Below are positions 44,087 through 52,481 of a DNA stretch of 64,000 nucleotides, in pieces. The translations under genes and the position numbers were made by a program. Numbering within the stretch: the first letter of the stretch is position 1; each line of letters begins with the position of its first letter. The DNA is from CAZGUX01 sp964529305. Its GTDB lineage: Bacteria > Acidobacteriota > Terriglobia > Bryobacterales > Bryobacteraceae. The DNA lies in the NCBI GenBank assembly GCA_964529305.1, contig CAZGUX010000048.1:1-64000 (forward strand), written 5' to 3'. The notes below the pieces were generated by a model. The model was not told the DNA's origin, did not search any database, and saw nothing but the letters and a program-made list of their open reading frames with translations.

Positions 44087-44092
44087 GCGACG

Positions 44093-46348
44093 ATGGTTTC
44101 CGTGACGCTGCTCAACCAGATCGATCGGGCGACGGGACTGCGTCTTACCGCCGCGTGCATGGGGCCGCTCCTGCTTGGCTACCTGCTCGGAAATCCACAA
44201 GCGGGAGTGCTGACGGGAGTCGGTGGCTTGTGGGTCGGGCTCGCGGACTCGGGCGGAACGTACCGCACCAAGGCCACTGCGCTGACGGTGACCGCCATCG
44301 GCATCACCATCACCGCCCTCATCGGCGCCGCGGTGGCATCCATCCCGATCCTGGCCATCCCGCTGATGTGCGTGTTCGCATTTTCCGCGGCCATGCTGAC
44401 CGTCTACGGGAACGCGCCGAGCGCGGTGGGTTCGCTCCTGATGGTCTCCTTCATGTTCGCCGTGGGCTCACCATCGACGGTGGCCGGCGCCTGGGGGCAG
44501 GCCGGCTACACATTGCTGGGCGCTCTGTGGGCGGCGGTGCTCTCGCTCTACCTGTGGCCGATCCGGCCCTACCTTCCGGTTCAGGAGGCCGTCACCAAAG
44601 CCTACCGGGAGGTCGCGAAACTGCTGAAGGGCGTCGAGCACCATGTGGCCGTTGTGGGCGACGGTGGGCCGCGCTGGTCGACCACGCTCGCCGATGAGCG
44701 CGCCGCGGTCGCCGCGGCGGTCCAGACCACCCGCGATCTCACCGCCAACCTGCGAAGCCGCCGCCAGGGCGCCACCTTCATTGGCCAGGATCTGCTGATT
44801 CTGACCCGGTATTCGGATCGCCTGCTGACCGCCACCATCGCCCTCGCGGAGACTCTGGACATCGCCGCGGACCGGATTCACTTCGCGCATATCCGCGAGC
44901 GAGTGCGCCAGGCGCTGGAACAACTGGCCGCGGCGGCGGAACGGATCGCCGATGCCGCCGAGACGGGCGGAGGCCGGATCGACCTGGCGCCGATGGAAGC
45001 GGCGGTCCAAGCGGTGGATGCGGCGATCAGCCAATTGCGGGATGCGTCGGAAGATCTGCCCACCGAGTTCTCGTCACTGCTGGCGCTGCGGAACCTCGAC
45101 CGGGCGTTCCGCGCGGCGGCCGAATATCTGGTCACGGCCGCGGAAGTAGCCTCGACTTTAGGAAAGCCCCGCCGCCTTCGCGCGCATCATGGAGAGGACA
45201 GCGACGAGGATCCCGCCAATGTGGCGAAGGGACGCCTGCGCGACAACCTGACGTTTGATTCGCTCACGTTCCGTCACGCTTTGCGGTTGGCGGTGGCTTG
45301 TTCGGTGAGCGTAGCGGTGGCCACGATTCTCCGCATCGACCACGGCGCATGGATCTCCCTGACGGTGGCCGTGATCCTGAAGCCAGATTTCGGCGGGACC
45401 CGGGATCGCGCCATCCAGCGTGTCGCCGGGACGGTGGCGGGAGGCCTGGTGGGCATCGCCATAGCGCACTCTGTCCACAACATCGTCCTGATCCTGGCGA
45501 TCCTGGTCTTCTTCTCGTTCGCGACGTTCTCCCAGATGGCGCTCGAGTATCACCGCTTCGTTTTTTTCCTCACGCCCTTTGTCGTCATTCTGATCAGCCT
45601 CGGCCATCCCGGCGACTGGCAGATCGGCCTGACGCGGATGGCGAACACGCTGGCCGGCGGCGTGATCGCTCTGGCCGCGGGGTACACGCTGTGGCCTGCC
45701 TGGGCGCTGGAGTCCCTGCCGGATCAGATGGCCCGGTGCGTGGCGGCCAACCGCCAGTACTTCCGGACCGTCATTGACGGCTATCTGGGCGGCGCCGCCG
45801 ACCCGCAGGCGATCCGGCGCGCGCACGAGGAAGCGCAGGTGGAAAACTCCAACGTCGCGGTCTCGTTCCAGAGGCTGCTCAGCGATCCGGCGCACCGGCA
45901 AGGGAGCGTCGAGCCCTACTATGCGCTCGTCTCCTACAACCAGCGCTTCTGCGATGACGTGACCACGCTCAGCGCCTACCATCAGTGGTTCAGCGGCCAG
46001 CATCAATTGCCGGGGTTGGACGTCTTCGCGACGGGAGTGGAGGCGGCGCTGTCCAATCTGGAGAAGGTGCTGAGGAACGAAGCCGCGCCGGGCGCGGTGC
46101 CCCGGTTCGAGGACAGTCTCCACCAGATGACCGAACATGTCGAGCAGTTGGCAAGGGCCAGGGCGGTGGAGATCGCGGCGAAGCGGATCGACACCCGGCG
46201 GCGGCAGGCGCTGCGAGATGTTTCGGCCCTTCCGGCGGAGTTGCGGCGCCTGGCCGAGGAACTCACCGGGATGGCTCTGGCCGTCCGGCGTCTGGAACGC
46301 GCGTCCCCATGGCTGCTGACCGGGATTCGTCCGGACCGGGTGGCCTGA
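44093..46348 (+). CDS. FUSC-family inner-membrane protein
   Basis: A 751-residue membrane protein of the FUSC/YccS/aromatic-acid-exporter superfamily. Two hydrophobic bundles (about 10-155 and 400-545) flank cytoplasmic helical regions (160-390 and 550-751). Seen: GNPQAGVLTGVGGLWVGLAD, RHALRLAVACSVSVAVATIL, HGAWISLTVAVILKPDFGGT and RVAGTVAGGLVGIAIAH. Start ATG 44093 is favoured because upstream codons (from 44042) coincide with the intron remnant; no ribosome binding site is evident. Probably exports aromatic or hydrophobic compounds. The native leader may have been replaced by the intron scar. Confidence 0.8.
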   Translation: MVSVTLLNQIDRATGLRLTAACMGPLLLGYLLGNPQAGVLTGVGGLWVGLADSGGTYRTKATALTVTAIGITITALIGAAVASIPILAIPLMCVFAFSAAMLTVYGNAPSAVGSLLMVSFMFAVGSPSTVAGAWGQAGYTLLGALWAAVLSLYLWPIRPYLPVQEAVTKAYREVAKLLKGVEHHVAVVGDGGPRWSTTLADERAAVAAAVQTTRDLTANLRSRRQGATFIGQDLLILTRYSDRLLTATIALAETLDIAADRIHFAHIRERVRQALEQLAAAAERIADAAETGGGRIDLAPMEAAVQAVDAAISQLRDASEDLPTEFSSLLALRNLDRAFRAAAEYLVTAAEVASTLGKPRRLRAHHGEDSDEDPANVAKGRLRDNLTFDSLTFRHALRLAVACSVSVAVATILRIDHGAWISLTVAVILKPDFGGTRDRAIQRVAGTVAGGLVGIAIAHSVHNIVLILAILVFFSFATFSQMALEYHRFVFFLTPFVVILISLGHPGDWQIGLTRMANTLAGGVIALAAGYTLWPAWALESLPDQMARCVAANRQYFRTVIDGYLGGAADPQAIRRAHEEAQVENSNVAVSFQRLLSDPAHRQGSVEPYYALVSYNQRFCDDVTTLSAYHQWFSGQHQLPGLDVFATGVEAALSNLEKVLRNEAAPGAVPRFEDSLHQMTEHVEQLARARAVEIAAKRIDTRRRQALRDVSALPAELRRLAEELTGMALAVRRLERASPWLLTGIRPDRVA

Positions 46349-46372
46349 TGCGGCTGGTGTTAGGATGGCTGC

Positions 46373-47692
46373 ATGAAATCCCGCAGAGAGTTTCTAGGCA
46401 CGGCGACGGCCGCGATTTCGACGGCGGCGCCGTTGCTGGCGGCTCGCCCCGCCGCTCGTGTGATCGGCGCCAACGATCGGATCCAGGTCGGCGTCATCGG
46501 CCTCGGTTCCATGGGATTCGGGCATGTCCGGCTGCTCAAAAAGTACGCGGATGAGACGTCCACCATCCAGGTCAACGCGGTCAGCGACCTGTACACCAAG
46601 CGCAAAGAGAGGTCGCGCGGCTTTCTCGGCCTGGCGGAGAAAGACATTCACCACGAGTATCGCGACCTGATCGCCCGGAGCGACATCGATGCGGTGTTCG
46701 TGGCGACACCGGATCACTGGCATTTCCGCATGGCGATGGACGCCCTGGAAGCGGGCAAGGACGTGTACGTGCAGAAGCCGATGACGTACACGATCGAGGA
46801 GGCGAAGACCATCGCCGCCTACGTGAAGAAGAGCGGCCGGGTGTTGCAGGTGGGCAGCCAATACGCCTCGGAGGACCAATACTTCCGCGGGCGGGAGGCG
46901 GTGGAAAAAGGGCTCATCGGCAAGCCCCTGTGGGCTCAAGGCACCTACTGCCGGAATACGTATCACGGCGAATGGAATTACAGGATCGACGACGAGGGAA
47001 CGGCGGAGAACATTGACTGGAAGCGGTTTCTCGGCTCGGCTCCCAAGCGGCCGTTCAGCCAGGATCGTTTCTTCCGCTGGCGCAAGTATTGGGATTACTC
47101 GGGCGGCATCGCGACGGACCTGCTGTATCACCGCCTGGTGCCCTTCATGCGACTGCTGGGACCACAGTTCCCGGTGCGGGTGTCCTCGAACGGAGGCATC
47201 TGGATCCACAAGGACCGCGAGGTGCCGGACACCGTTTCGACCACCATCGAGTACGCCGAGTGCCAGGTCGTCATGGCGTCTTCGATGGCGGCGGACCTGC
47301 CGGGCTCTCACATCAAGCCGATTCTCTATGGACACGAGGGCACGATCGTGTTCAACGGGAAAGAACTCGTGATCGCCCCGGAGCCCATCTACCGGAAGAA
47401 GTTCCGCGACAAGACCGGGCAGGACCAGTTGGTGATCGCGAGCGAGGTTCGCGACCTACAGACGGCCCACATGATCAACTTCTTCGAGTCGATGCGGTCG
47501 CGGAAGCAGCCGAACCTGGACGCGGACTTCGGCTACAAGGTGATGGTGGCCATCGGCCTGGGCGTGGAGGCGTACCGCGAGTCGAGGCAGATCAACTTCG
47601 ACGCGATGACGGAGCGCGTGGTCAAAAACGCCCCGAAGCGCGATGGCTACGAAGGCAGCGGGAAGAACGTGGACGAGACAGTGATCTCTTAG
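46373..47692 (+). CDS. Tat-exported Gfo/Idh/MocA-family oxidoreductase
   Basis: A 439-residue NAD(P)-dependent oxidoreductase-like protein. It starts with a twin-arginine leader (MKSRREFLGTATAAISTAAP). Rossmann domain: VGVIGLGSMGFGHVRLLKKY (about 42-61), VFVATPDHWHFRMAMDALEA, KDVYVQKPMTYTIEEAKTIA (catalytic EKP-type motif as QKP). C-terminal domain: DYSGGIATDLLYHRLVPFMR. Such exported members are common in Acidobacteria and Planctomycetes and act on sugars or glycosides outside the cytoplasm. QKP instead of EKP is noted. It begins 25 bases after the FUSC gene. Confidence 0.85.
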   Translation: MKSRREFLGTATAAISTAAPLLAARPAARVIGANDRIQVGVIGLGSMGFGHVRLLKKYADETSTIQVNAVSDLYTKRKERSRGFLGLAEKDIHHEYRDLIARSDIDAVFVATPDHWHFRMAMDALEAGKDVYVQKPMTYTIEEAKTIAAYVKKSGRVLQVGSQYASEDQYFRGREAVEKGLIGKPLWAQGTYCRNTYHGEWNYRIDDEGTAENIDWKRFLGSAPKRPFSQDRFFRWRKYWDYSGGIATDLLYHRLVPFMRLLGPQFPVRVSSNGGIWIHKDREVPDTVSTTIEYAECQVVMASSMAADLPGSHIKPILYGHEGTIVFNGKELVIAPEPIYRKKFRDKTGQDQLVIASEVRDLQTAHMINFFESMRSRKQPNLDADFGYKVMVAIGLGVEAYRESRQINFDAMTERVVKNAPKRDGYEGSGKNVDETVIS

Positions 47693-47706
47693 CCGGCGCA
47701 AGATTG

Positions 47707-47760
47707 CCACGGCTTCGCCGTGGTCACGGAACTGAAGTTCCGCAGCGAGCTAAAGCTCGC
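47707..47760. repeat. Three tandem perfect hairpins (REP-like)
   Basis: Hairpins at 47707-47723 (CCACGGC-TTC-GCCGTGG), 47727-47742 (CGGAAC-TGAA-GTTCCG) and 47745-47760 (GCGAGC-TAAA-GCTCGC) follow one another within 54 bases, right after the oxidoreductase stop. Similar AACTGAAGTT and AGCTAAAGCT hairpins are familiar from intergenic repeats in Solibacter-like genomes (recollection). They may protect the 3' end of the mRNA or be a REP-type repeat. Confidence 0.6.
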
Positions 47761-47792
47761 GCCACTTCGCATCAACGGCTCGCTGTAACGGG

Positions 47793-48193
47793 TTCTCCGC
47801 CGATCTCCTCGTCGTCGAGGAAGCCGCCCTCGTCCCCGACGAAACCTACCCCGCCACGCGGCCCGCCTTGGCCGCCACCCAGGGCGCTCTTGTCGCCCTC
47901 AGCACCCCCGCCGGGCCATGGGCTTCGTCACCGCGCTGGCCGTGCTTCTGGAGCAGCACACGTCCTTCGCCGACCGGGCCCTCTCGCTGGCCCCGGCATT
48001 CGTTCGGGAGATGGAGTCGTTTCGGGCGCGCCCTTGACCCTCGGGGCGAGTTCGTCTCCAGGCTCGCCGCGAGACCGATCACGATGACCTAGTGATGCCC
48101 GTGGCGCTCGCCTCCTGGTACGCCGTCCGCCAGTGGCCGGAGATCCTGCGGCAGGACCCGCTCCCGCGCCCGCCGGGGGTGTTGCCACTGTGA
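47793..48193 (+). pseudogene. Relic of a terminase-like large subunit gene
   Basis: Three pieces in differing frames. 47793-47917: ADLLVVEEAALVPDETYPA and GALVALSTPAG, matching the Walker B and coupling motif of phage large terminases. 47918-48037: a 39-codon frame (SFADRALSLAPAFVREMESF). 48071-48193: ETDHDDLVMPVALASWYA, matching the C-terminal nuclease-domain end of terminases, with a stop at 48193. The ATP-binding N-terminus is missing. It is a trace of a prophage or terminase-bearing element. From 48194 to 48426 nothing else is recognised. Confidence 0.6.
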
Positions 48194-48426
48194 ACGATGT
48201 TTGCGGCAAGGGGTCGTCAAGGGTCGCTCCCTGCGGCCGAACAGGTCAAGGGAATCCGGCACGATGGGGTAGGGAAGGCCGGCCGTCAGCGCCGGTCGGA
48301 GACCCGAACACAGGAGTGAACCATCCTGCCCCCAAACCATGCGAGGAGGGCGGTGGCGCGAGGGGCAGTAATACGCTGCGTATCCCCGCGATTCGGAGCC
48401 ACTCCTTGACGTCAGTAACGTTACGC

Positions 48427-49434
48427 TTACGGCTTGGGAATGCCCAGCTTCTGATACCAGGGTTTAGCGGTCTTGATGGCGTCGTTTACGGCGTTGATGT
48501 TCTTCACGCCCTCGCTGGAGAGCCAGTCTTCCAGTGCCTTGACGCCTTGCTTGGCGTAGACCGGAATGCCCTCTTTCCACGTCGCGCGGCCGCACAACAC
48601 GCCGGAGTAATCGGTACCGGAGTCTCCCGCCATGCGCAGGGACTCGGTGAATTGCGCGTTGCTGACACCGGCGCTCAGATAGATGAACGGCTTGGAGGCG
48701 ACGGCGGCGCAGGCGCGGAAATGATCGAGCGCTTCAGCAAAGGAGTACGCTTTCTGCCCCTTGAATACGGCGGAGCCCTCCACGAATTCGGCGTTGATGG
48801 GCACTTCCACCTTCAACACGTCCACGTGGTAGTCGGCCTTGGAAAACTCCTCCATGCTCTTGCGCACGACTTCGGGCTTCTTCTTCGCGTACTCGAGGCC
48901 CTTCTCATCGCCCCCGGCGGGATCGTAGCCGACAAACTCAAGGAAAAAGGGAATGTCCTGAGCCACGCACTCGGAGCCGATTCGCTCAATAAACGCGTGC
49001 TTGATGTCGTTGACGCCCCCATCGTCGAAGGGAGAGTAGTAAATCAGGATCTTGACGGCGTCGGCGCCCCAATCCTTGATTCGCTTCGCGGACACATGCG
49101 GCAGCAGATCGGGAAGGCGGCCGGGGCGGGTATTGTCGTAGCCGCTCTCTTCATAGGCGAGGAGCAGGCCGGCGTTGGCCGAGCGGGCCTTGGCCGCATC
49201 CAGACCCCATTCGGGGTCCAGCAGGATGGCGCTCGCGTGGGGTGTCAGGACCTTCGAGACCGCGACCTTGAACTCGCTCATCATCTGGTCGGTAACGGCC
49301 TTCTTGTCGATCCCTTTGGCGGCGGCGATCGATTTCTGCAGGCTGCCTCGTTGATCCATGGCAGCGGCGGCAATGACTCCCGAAGCGTTCGACAGTTTCT
49401 TGAGACGCGCCTTCTTACCCGGTGGAATGCTCAA
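48427..49434 (-). CDS. Tagatose-1,6-bisphosphate aldolase-like protein (LacD family)
   Basis: A 335-residue class I aldolase of the LacD group, which splits ketose-1,6-bisphosphates into DHAP and glyceraldehyde-3-phosphate. Start TTG 49434 has AGGAG 7 bases upstream; the frame is open to 49509. Seen: LKKLSNASGVIAAAAMDQRG (residues about 9-28), AILLDPEWGLDAAKARSANA, VKILIYYSPFDDGGVNDIKH, the likely Schiff-base lysine in DVLKVEVPINAEFV and FIYLSAGVSNAQFTESLRMA. Genes for a tagatose pathway are not adjacent, so the true sugar substrate is open. Confidence 0.85.
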   Translation of the reverse strand: MSIPPGKKARLKKLSNASGVIAAAAMDQRGSLQKSIAAAKGIDKKAVTDQMMSEFKVAVSKVLTPHASAILLDPEWGLDAAKARSANAGLLLAYEESGYDNTRPGRLPDLLPHVSAKRIKDWGADAVKILIYYSPFDDGGVNDIKHAFIERIGSECVAQDIPFFLEFVGYDPAGGDEKGLEYAKKKPEVVRKSMEEFSKADYHVDVLKVEVPINAEFVEGSAVFKGQKAYSFAEALDHFRACAAVASKPFIYLSAGVSNAQFTESLRMAGDSGTDYSGVLCGRATWKEGIPVYAKQGVKALEDWLSSEGVKNINAVNDAIKTAKPWYQKLGIPKP

Positions 49435-49763
49435 CTCAAAACTCCTTTCCTTTGCACAGGTCACTTTTCTAGCAGCGTGACTCGCTTTTCTTGCCCAAAC
49501 AACCAACAACCGCAGGCTGTCGATTGATACGACCTCTTACCGGCTACAGCAGATTTCGCACAAGCCCCGCGCACTTGTGACCTCGCGTTGCTTTTTCTTC
49601 AGCACCATTCAAGTTCGTTGTAGTCAATCCTATCCCTTTGGCGAACCCGCCCGCAACGGACTCTGAACGCCCAGCACCACATAGATTGGCGTCAGGTTCA
49701 CGTGCCACTGCTGGCAGGCGATTGAACACTGGCGCGAGGCGAACCCTCATAGGTGCCTTGACA
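49435..49763. other. 329-base gap without recognised gene
   Basis: Between the LacD-like start and the DUF4062 stop. A 104-codon minus-strand frame (49544-49858) runs through it but overlaps the DUF4062 gene, lacks a ribosome binding site and has no recognisable domain. The LacD-gene promoter should lie here, but no convincing pair of boxes was identified. Confidence 0.5.
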
Positions 49764-51254
49764 TCATCCCTGAACCGCAGTTCTGAACTTCTGATTGCCA
49801 GCAATGATCGGCCAGATACCCCCATCCTGAATCGCTGGCTCGTCACTTTCAAACCCAATAGATCGCAACCGCTGGGTGGCGGCTTTCAGTTCTTCCTCGC
49901 TATTGAACGCGCACGCGATCGCCAACGGTACGTCATTTCGTACACTAACCCATTCGGCATCGGGCCCGCATACCGGATGGCACTTACCGACCTGAAACTT
50001 GTAAGGGAACTTAGCTTGGTCCAGGAACATTACAGCTGGCACTTTGACCTCAAGCAGTGCACGCTTAACCAACTTGTTATAGTAGCTTCCTACGTGGGGA
50101 CCGGCAAAAGGGGAGTTCTCGTCAAGTTCAACACCTGATGCTGTCATCAGGATCATCCCCGGGGCATCAAAAAACTTCCTCAAATTCGCGATCACTGTGT
50201 CGATAAAGGGTCGAGCATTAGGATGCAAAGATTCTGGAGCTCTTGGGAATGGAAGTTCAACCGCGCCCGATAACTCGCCGAACGTCGCGCCATAGGACGG
50301 CTCGAACGGCCCTTTGGGTTCAAGGGATACATTAAACAAGTCACTTCTCGGTTCGATCAAAGCAAAATCAAAGAACGTCAAAATATTATTCGTGGCGATC
50401 CGAAGTTTGCTTGAAAGATCACGCCCCCATCGTGCGTCACCAACAAGGCGGATGAAATCCTCAGAGACGTACGCTATCGATGACCCTGATTCAAAAAACA
50501 ACCTCGAGATGTCGGTCAAGGCAATCTTCGGCAGGAACAATCCCCAGAAATATCTCGAAATAGTTCGCTTTAACGGTTCCTCAATCAAGGTTCGCGTCGA
50601 CAACTTGCCGAAAGAGTTCAGCCGCTTGGCAAACCGTCGAAAAAACGGATTCGAGCTTACGGTCTCGTCAAAGTGAACCCGCTTTGCGAGTTCATCAAGA
50701 TAGGTACCTGGAACCCAACCACCAGATGCCTTGGTGAAGCCCACTGTGATCGAGTCGGACAGCTTCGCCCGAAGGTCTCCTGGGTCGTTGTACGAGAAGA
50801 ACTCGACCAGTCGCTTTCCCTCCCGATCGGAGACCTCCTGGACCTTTGCACGGAAGTCATCCAACGCCTTGTCATGGGATCTTTCAGGATCGTCCTTGGA
50901 GAGGCTGTTACGGACGTTCTCGTACTCATTCTTGTTTAGCAGGAAGACAATGATATTTTTCTCAAGTTTACACGCGAGATCGTATTCCCATTCCACATAT
51001 CCTACTTTGTTAGCGCCGGCTACAATCTCCCCCATTCTCGCGCCAACCAAAAGTACAAAGATATCGCACTCTTGGATTGCCCTCTCGATCACCTGGAGAT
51101 TTGTGACATCCCCGGCGTGGAACATCTCCATTCCAACTGGAATATGTCCGATCCGGAGGATCTCCATGACTAGCTCTTGCCTTGTCTTCTGTAGATCCTT
51201 AAAGGAAGAGCTCAAAAAGACTGCAAACTTCCTCGGGACTGTATCATGCATCAT
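49764..51254 (-). CDS. DUF4062 fused to DeoR-type sensor domain
   Basis: A 496-residue protein. ATG 51254 has AAGGAG 6 bases upstream. Residues about 8-100 are DUF4062: KFAVFLSSSFKDLQKTRQEL, HIPVGMEMFHAGDVTNLQVI, ECDIFVLLVGARMGEIVAG, EWEYDLACKLEKN. This domain is found in STAND/NLR-like and defence-linked proteins. Residues about 255-480 resemble the sugar-phosphate-sensing C-domain of DeoR regulators: LFFESGSSIAYVSEDF, LRIATNNILTFFDF, LMTASGVELDENS, KRALLEVKVPAVMFLDQAKF. The DeoR helix-turn-helix is absent, so DUF4062 replaces it. GC is clearly lower than flanks, suggesting acquisition. Function unknown; a sensor-effector role is inference. Confidence 0.7.
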   Translation of the reverse strand: MMHDTVPRKFAVFLSSSFKDLQKTRQELVMEILRIGHIPVGMEMFHAGDVTNLQVIERAIQECDIFVLLVGARMGEIVAGANKVGYVEWEYDLACKLEKNIIVFLLNKNEYENVRNSLSKDDPERSHDKALDDFRAKVQEVSDREGKRLVEFFSYNDPGDLRAKLSDSITVGFTKASGGWVPGTYLDELAKRVHFDETVSSNPFFRRFAKRLNSFGKLSTRTLIEEPLKRTISRYFWGLFLPKIALTDISRLFFESGSSIAYVSEDFIRLVGDARWGRDLSSKLRIATNNILTFFDFALIEPRSDLFNVSLEPKGPFEPSYGATFGELSGAVELPFPRAPESLHPNARPFIDTVIANLRKFFDAPGMILMTASGVELDENSPFAGPHVGSYYNKLVKRALLEVKVPAVMFLDQAKFPYKFQVGKCHPVCGPDAEWVSVRNDVPLAIACAFNSEEELKAATQRLRSIGFESDEPAIQDGGIWPIIAGNQKFRTAVQG

Positions 51255-51389
51255 GAGACGCTCCTTGGCGCAGACGCCAATAAGTTCTTAGCTTGCTTCC
51301 AGTTGCGGCGCACTGATCCAATATGGTAGCACGAATCCGGCGTGCCCTATGCTAAGCATGGGCAGCAGGGGCAGTGCCAGGCTAGGAGG

Positions 51390-51526
51390 TCAACCCATTG
51401 ATGTTTGAGTTGGTACGCGTGCTGACGGGAGAGAGCCGAGTGCGTTCTGGCACTGCTGGACAGCCTGGGGGCCCCCGGTCATAGCTTCGTATTCTCTACG
51501 CTGCCGAAGAAGAGCAGCCTTCTGCT
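51390..51526 (-). other. Coding-like fragment beyond ribF
   Basis: Directly after the ribF stop, another minus-strand frame continues with QKAALLRQRREYEAMTGGPQ and CQNALGSLPSARVPTQTSMG to a stop at 51390. It has coding-like composition but no start of its own near a ribosome binding site. It may be a gene remnant left beside the acquired DUF4062 gene, or chance. The rest of 51255-51389 shows nothing. Confidence 0.25.
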
Positions 51527-52480
51527 TCAGGTCACGAGTCGGCCGCGCAGGTTGAAATAGCGCCGCGCGCGCGCCACATCGCGTGCGATCTGGGCTTTCA
51601 GCGCCTCCCCGCTCTCGAACTTTCGTTCGTCCCGAATCCGCCACAGAAACTCTTCGCGAATACGGTCGGGAGTGCGGCCGTCGAACGGGGACAGGAGAAA
51701 CGTCTCGACGGTTACCCGGTCGCCGTCAAAAGTAGGCCGGACACCGACGTTGGTGATCGATTCCCAGACTCGACCGTCGGCCAGGCTGGTGGTTCGCGTG
51801 ATGTAGACGCCGTGCGCCGGCAGTAACTGGGAGTCGGCGGCAAGATTGAGCGTGGGAACGGTCTGTTTGGAGCCGATCCCGTGGCCGCTCACGACCGCGC
51901 CCTCCAGAGAGAAACAGCGGCCGAGCATGCGGCTGGCGCGGGAGACGTGCCCGGATCGAACGGCGTTGCGAATGGCTGTGGAAGAGACGGCCCAGTGGCG
52001 CAATTGCACATCGTTCACCACGTAGGTCTCGAATCCCAAATGGCGCCCCAGTTCCTCGAGCAGGCGGGTGTCCCCAGCCGCGCGATGGCCGAAGCGGAAG
52101 TTGTGCCCAACAACCACGGCGCGAACGCGCATCCGCTCGATCAGGACGCGGCGGACAAATTCCTCCGGACTTAACTGGGCAAGTTCGCCCGTAAAGGGCA
52201 GAATGATCGCTTCCTCGATGCCCCAGCCGGCCATCAACGCGACTCGCTGCTCGGGCGTCGTCATCAGCAGGGGCGCGCGGGAAGGGGCGACGACGGTCGC
52301 CGGATGCGGGCTGAACGTCAGAACGCCCGCCTTCCACCCGTTGGATCGAGCGACGGCGACGACCTTGCGGACCAGCGCTTTGTGTCCCTCATGCACGCCA
52401 TCGAAGTTGCCGATGGAAATGGCGGCTGGCCCAACATCGCCGGGCAATTCGTCGAGGCCGCGGTAGAGACGGACGCTCAT
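51527..52480 (-). CDS. ribF: Bifunctional riboflavin kinase/FAD synthetase
   Basis: A 317-residue enzyme making FMN and FAD. ATG 52480 (SVRLYRGLDELPGDV) is chosen over the open extension to 52525. The FAD synthetase domain (1-180) has AISIGNFDGVHEGHKALV with the HxGH nucleotidyl-transfer motif, VVGHNFRFGHRAAGD and VSSTAIRNAVRSGHVSRA. The riboflavin kinase domain (about 185-310) has GHGIGSKQTVPTLNLAAD and ITNVGVRPTFDGDRVTVETF. One base separates its start from the MBL-fold gene upstream. Confidence 0.95.
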   Translation of the reverse strand: MSVRLYRGLDELPGDVGPAAISIGNFDGVHEGHKALVRKVVAVARSNGWKAGVLTFSPHPATVVAPSRAPLLMTTPEQRVALMAGWGIEEAIILPFTGELAQLSPEEFVRRVLIERMRVRAVVVGHNFRFGHRAAGDTRLLEELGRHLGFETYVVNDVQLRHWAVSSTAIRNAVRSGHVSRASRMLGRCFSLEGAVVSGHGIGSKQTVPTLNLAADSQLLPAHGVYITRTTSLADGRVWESITNVGVRPTFDGDRVTVETFLLSPFDGRTPDRIREEFLWRIRDERKFESGEALKAQIARDVARARRYFNLRGRLVT

Positions 52481-52481
52481 G

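Noticed and set aside
47089..48087. 332-codon plus frame running from the oxidoreductase into the terminase relic.
   Set aside because: Low-complexity Arg/Pro/Gly shadow; the oxidoreductase is in another frame.
48133..49527. 464-codon plus frame across the LacD-like gene.
   Set aside because: Antisense shadow; the minus strand encodes a clear class I aldolase with a good ribosome site.
49544..49858. 104-codon minus frame downstream of the DUF4062 gene.
   Set aside because: Overlaps that gene out of frame, has no ribosome site and no domain.
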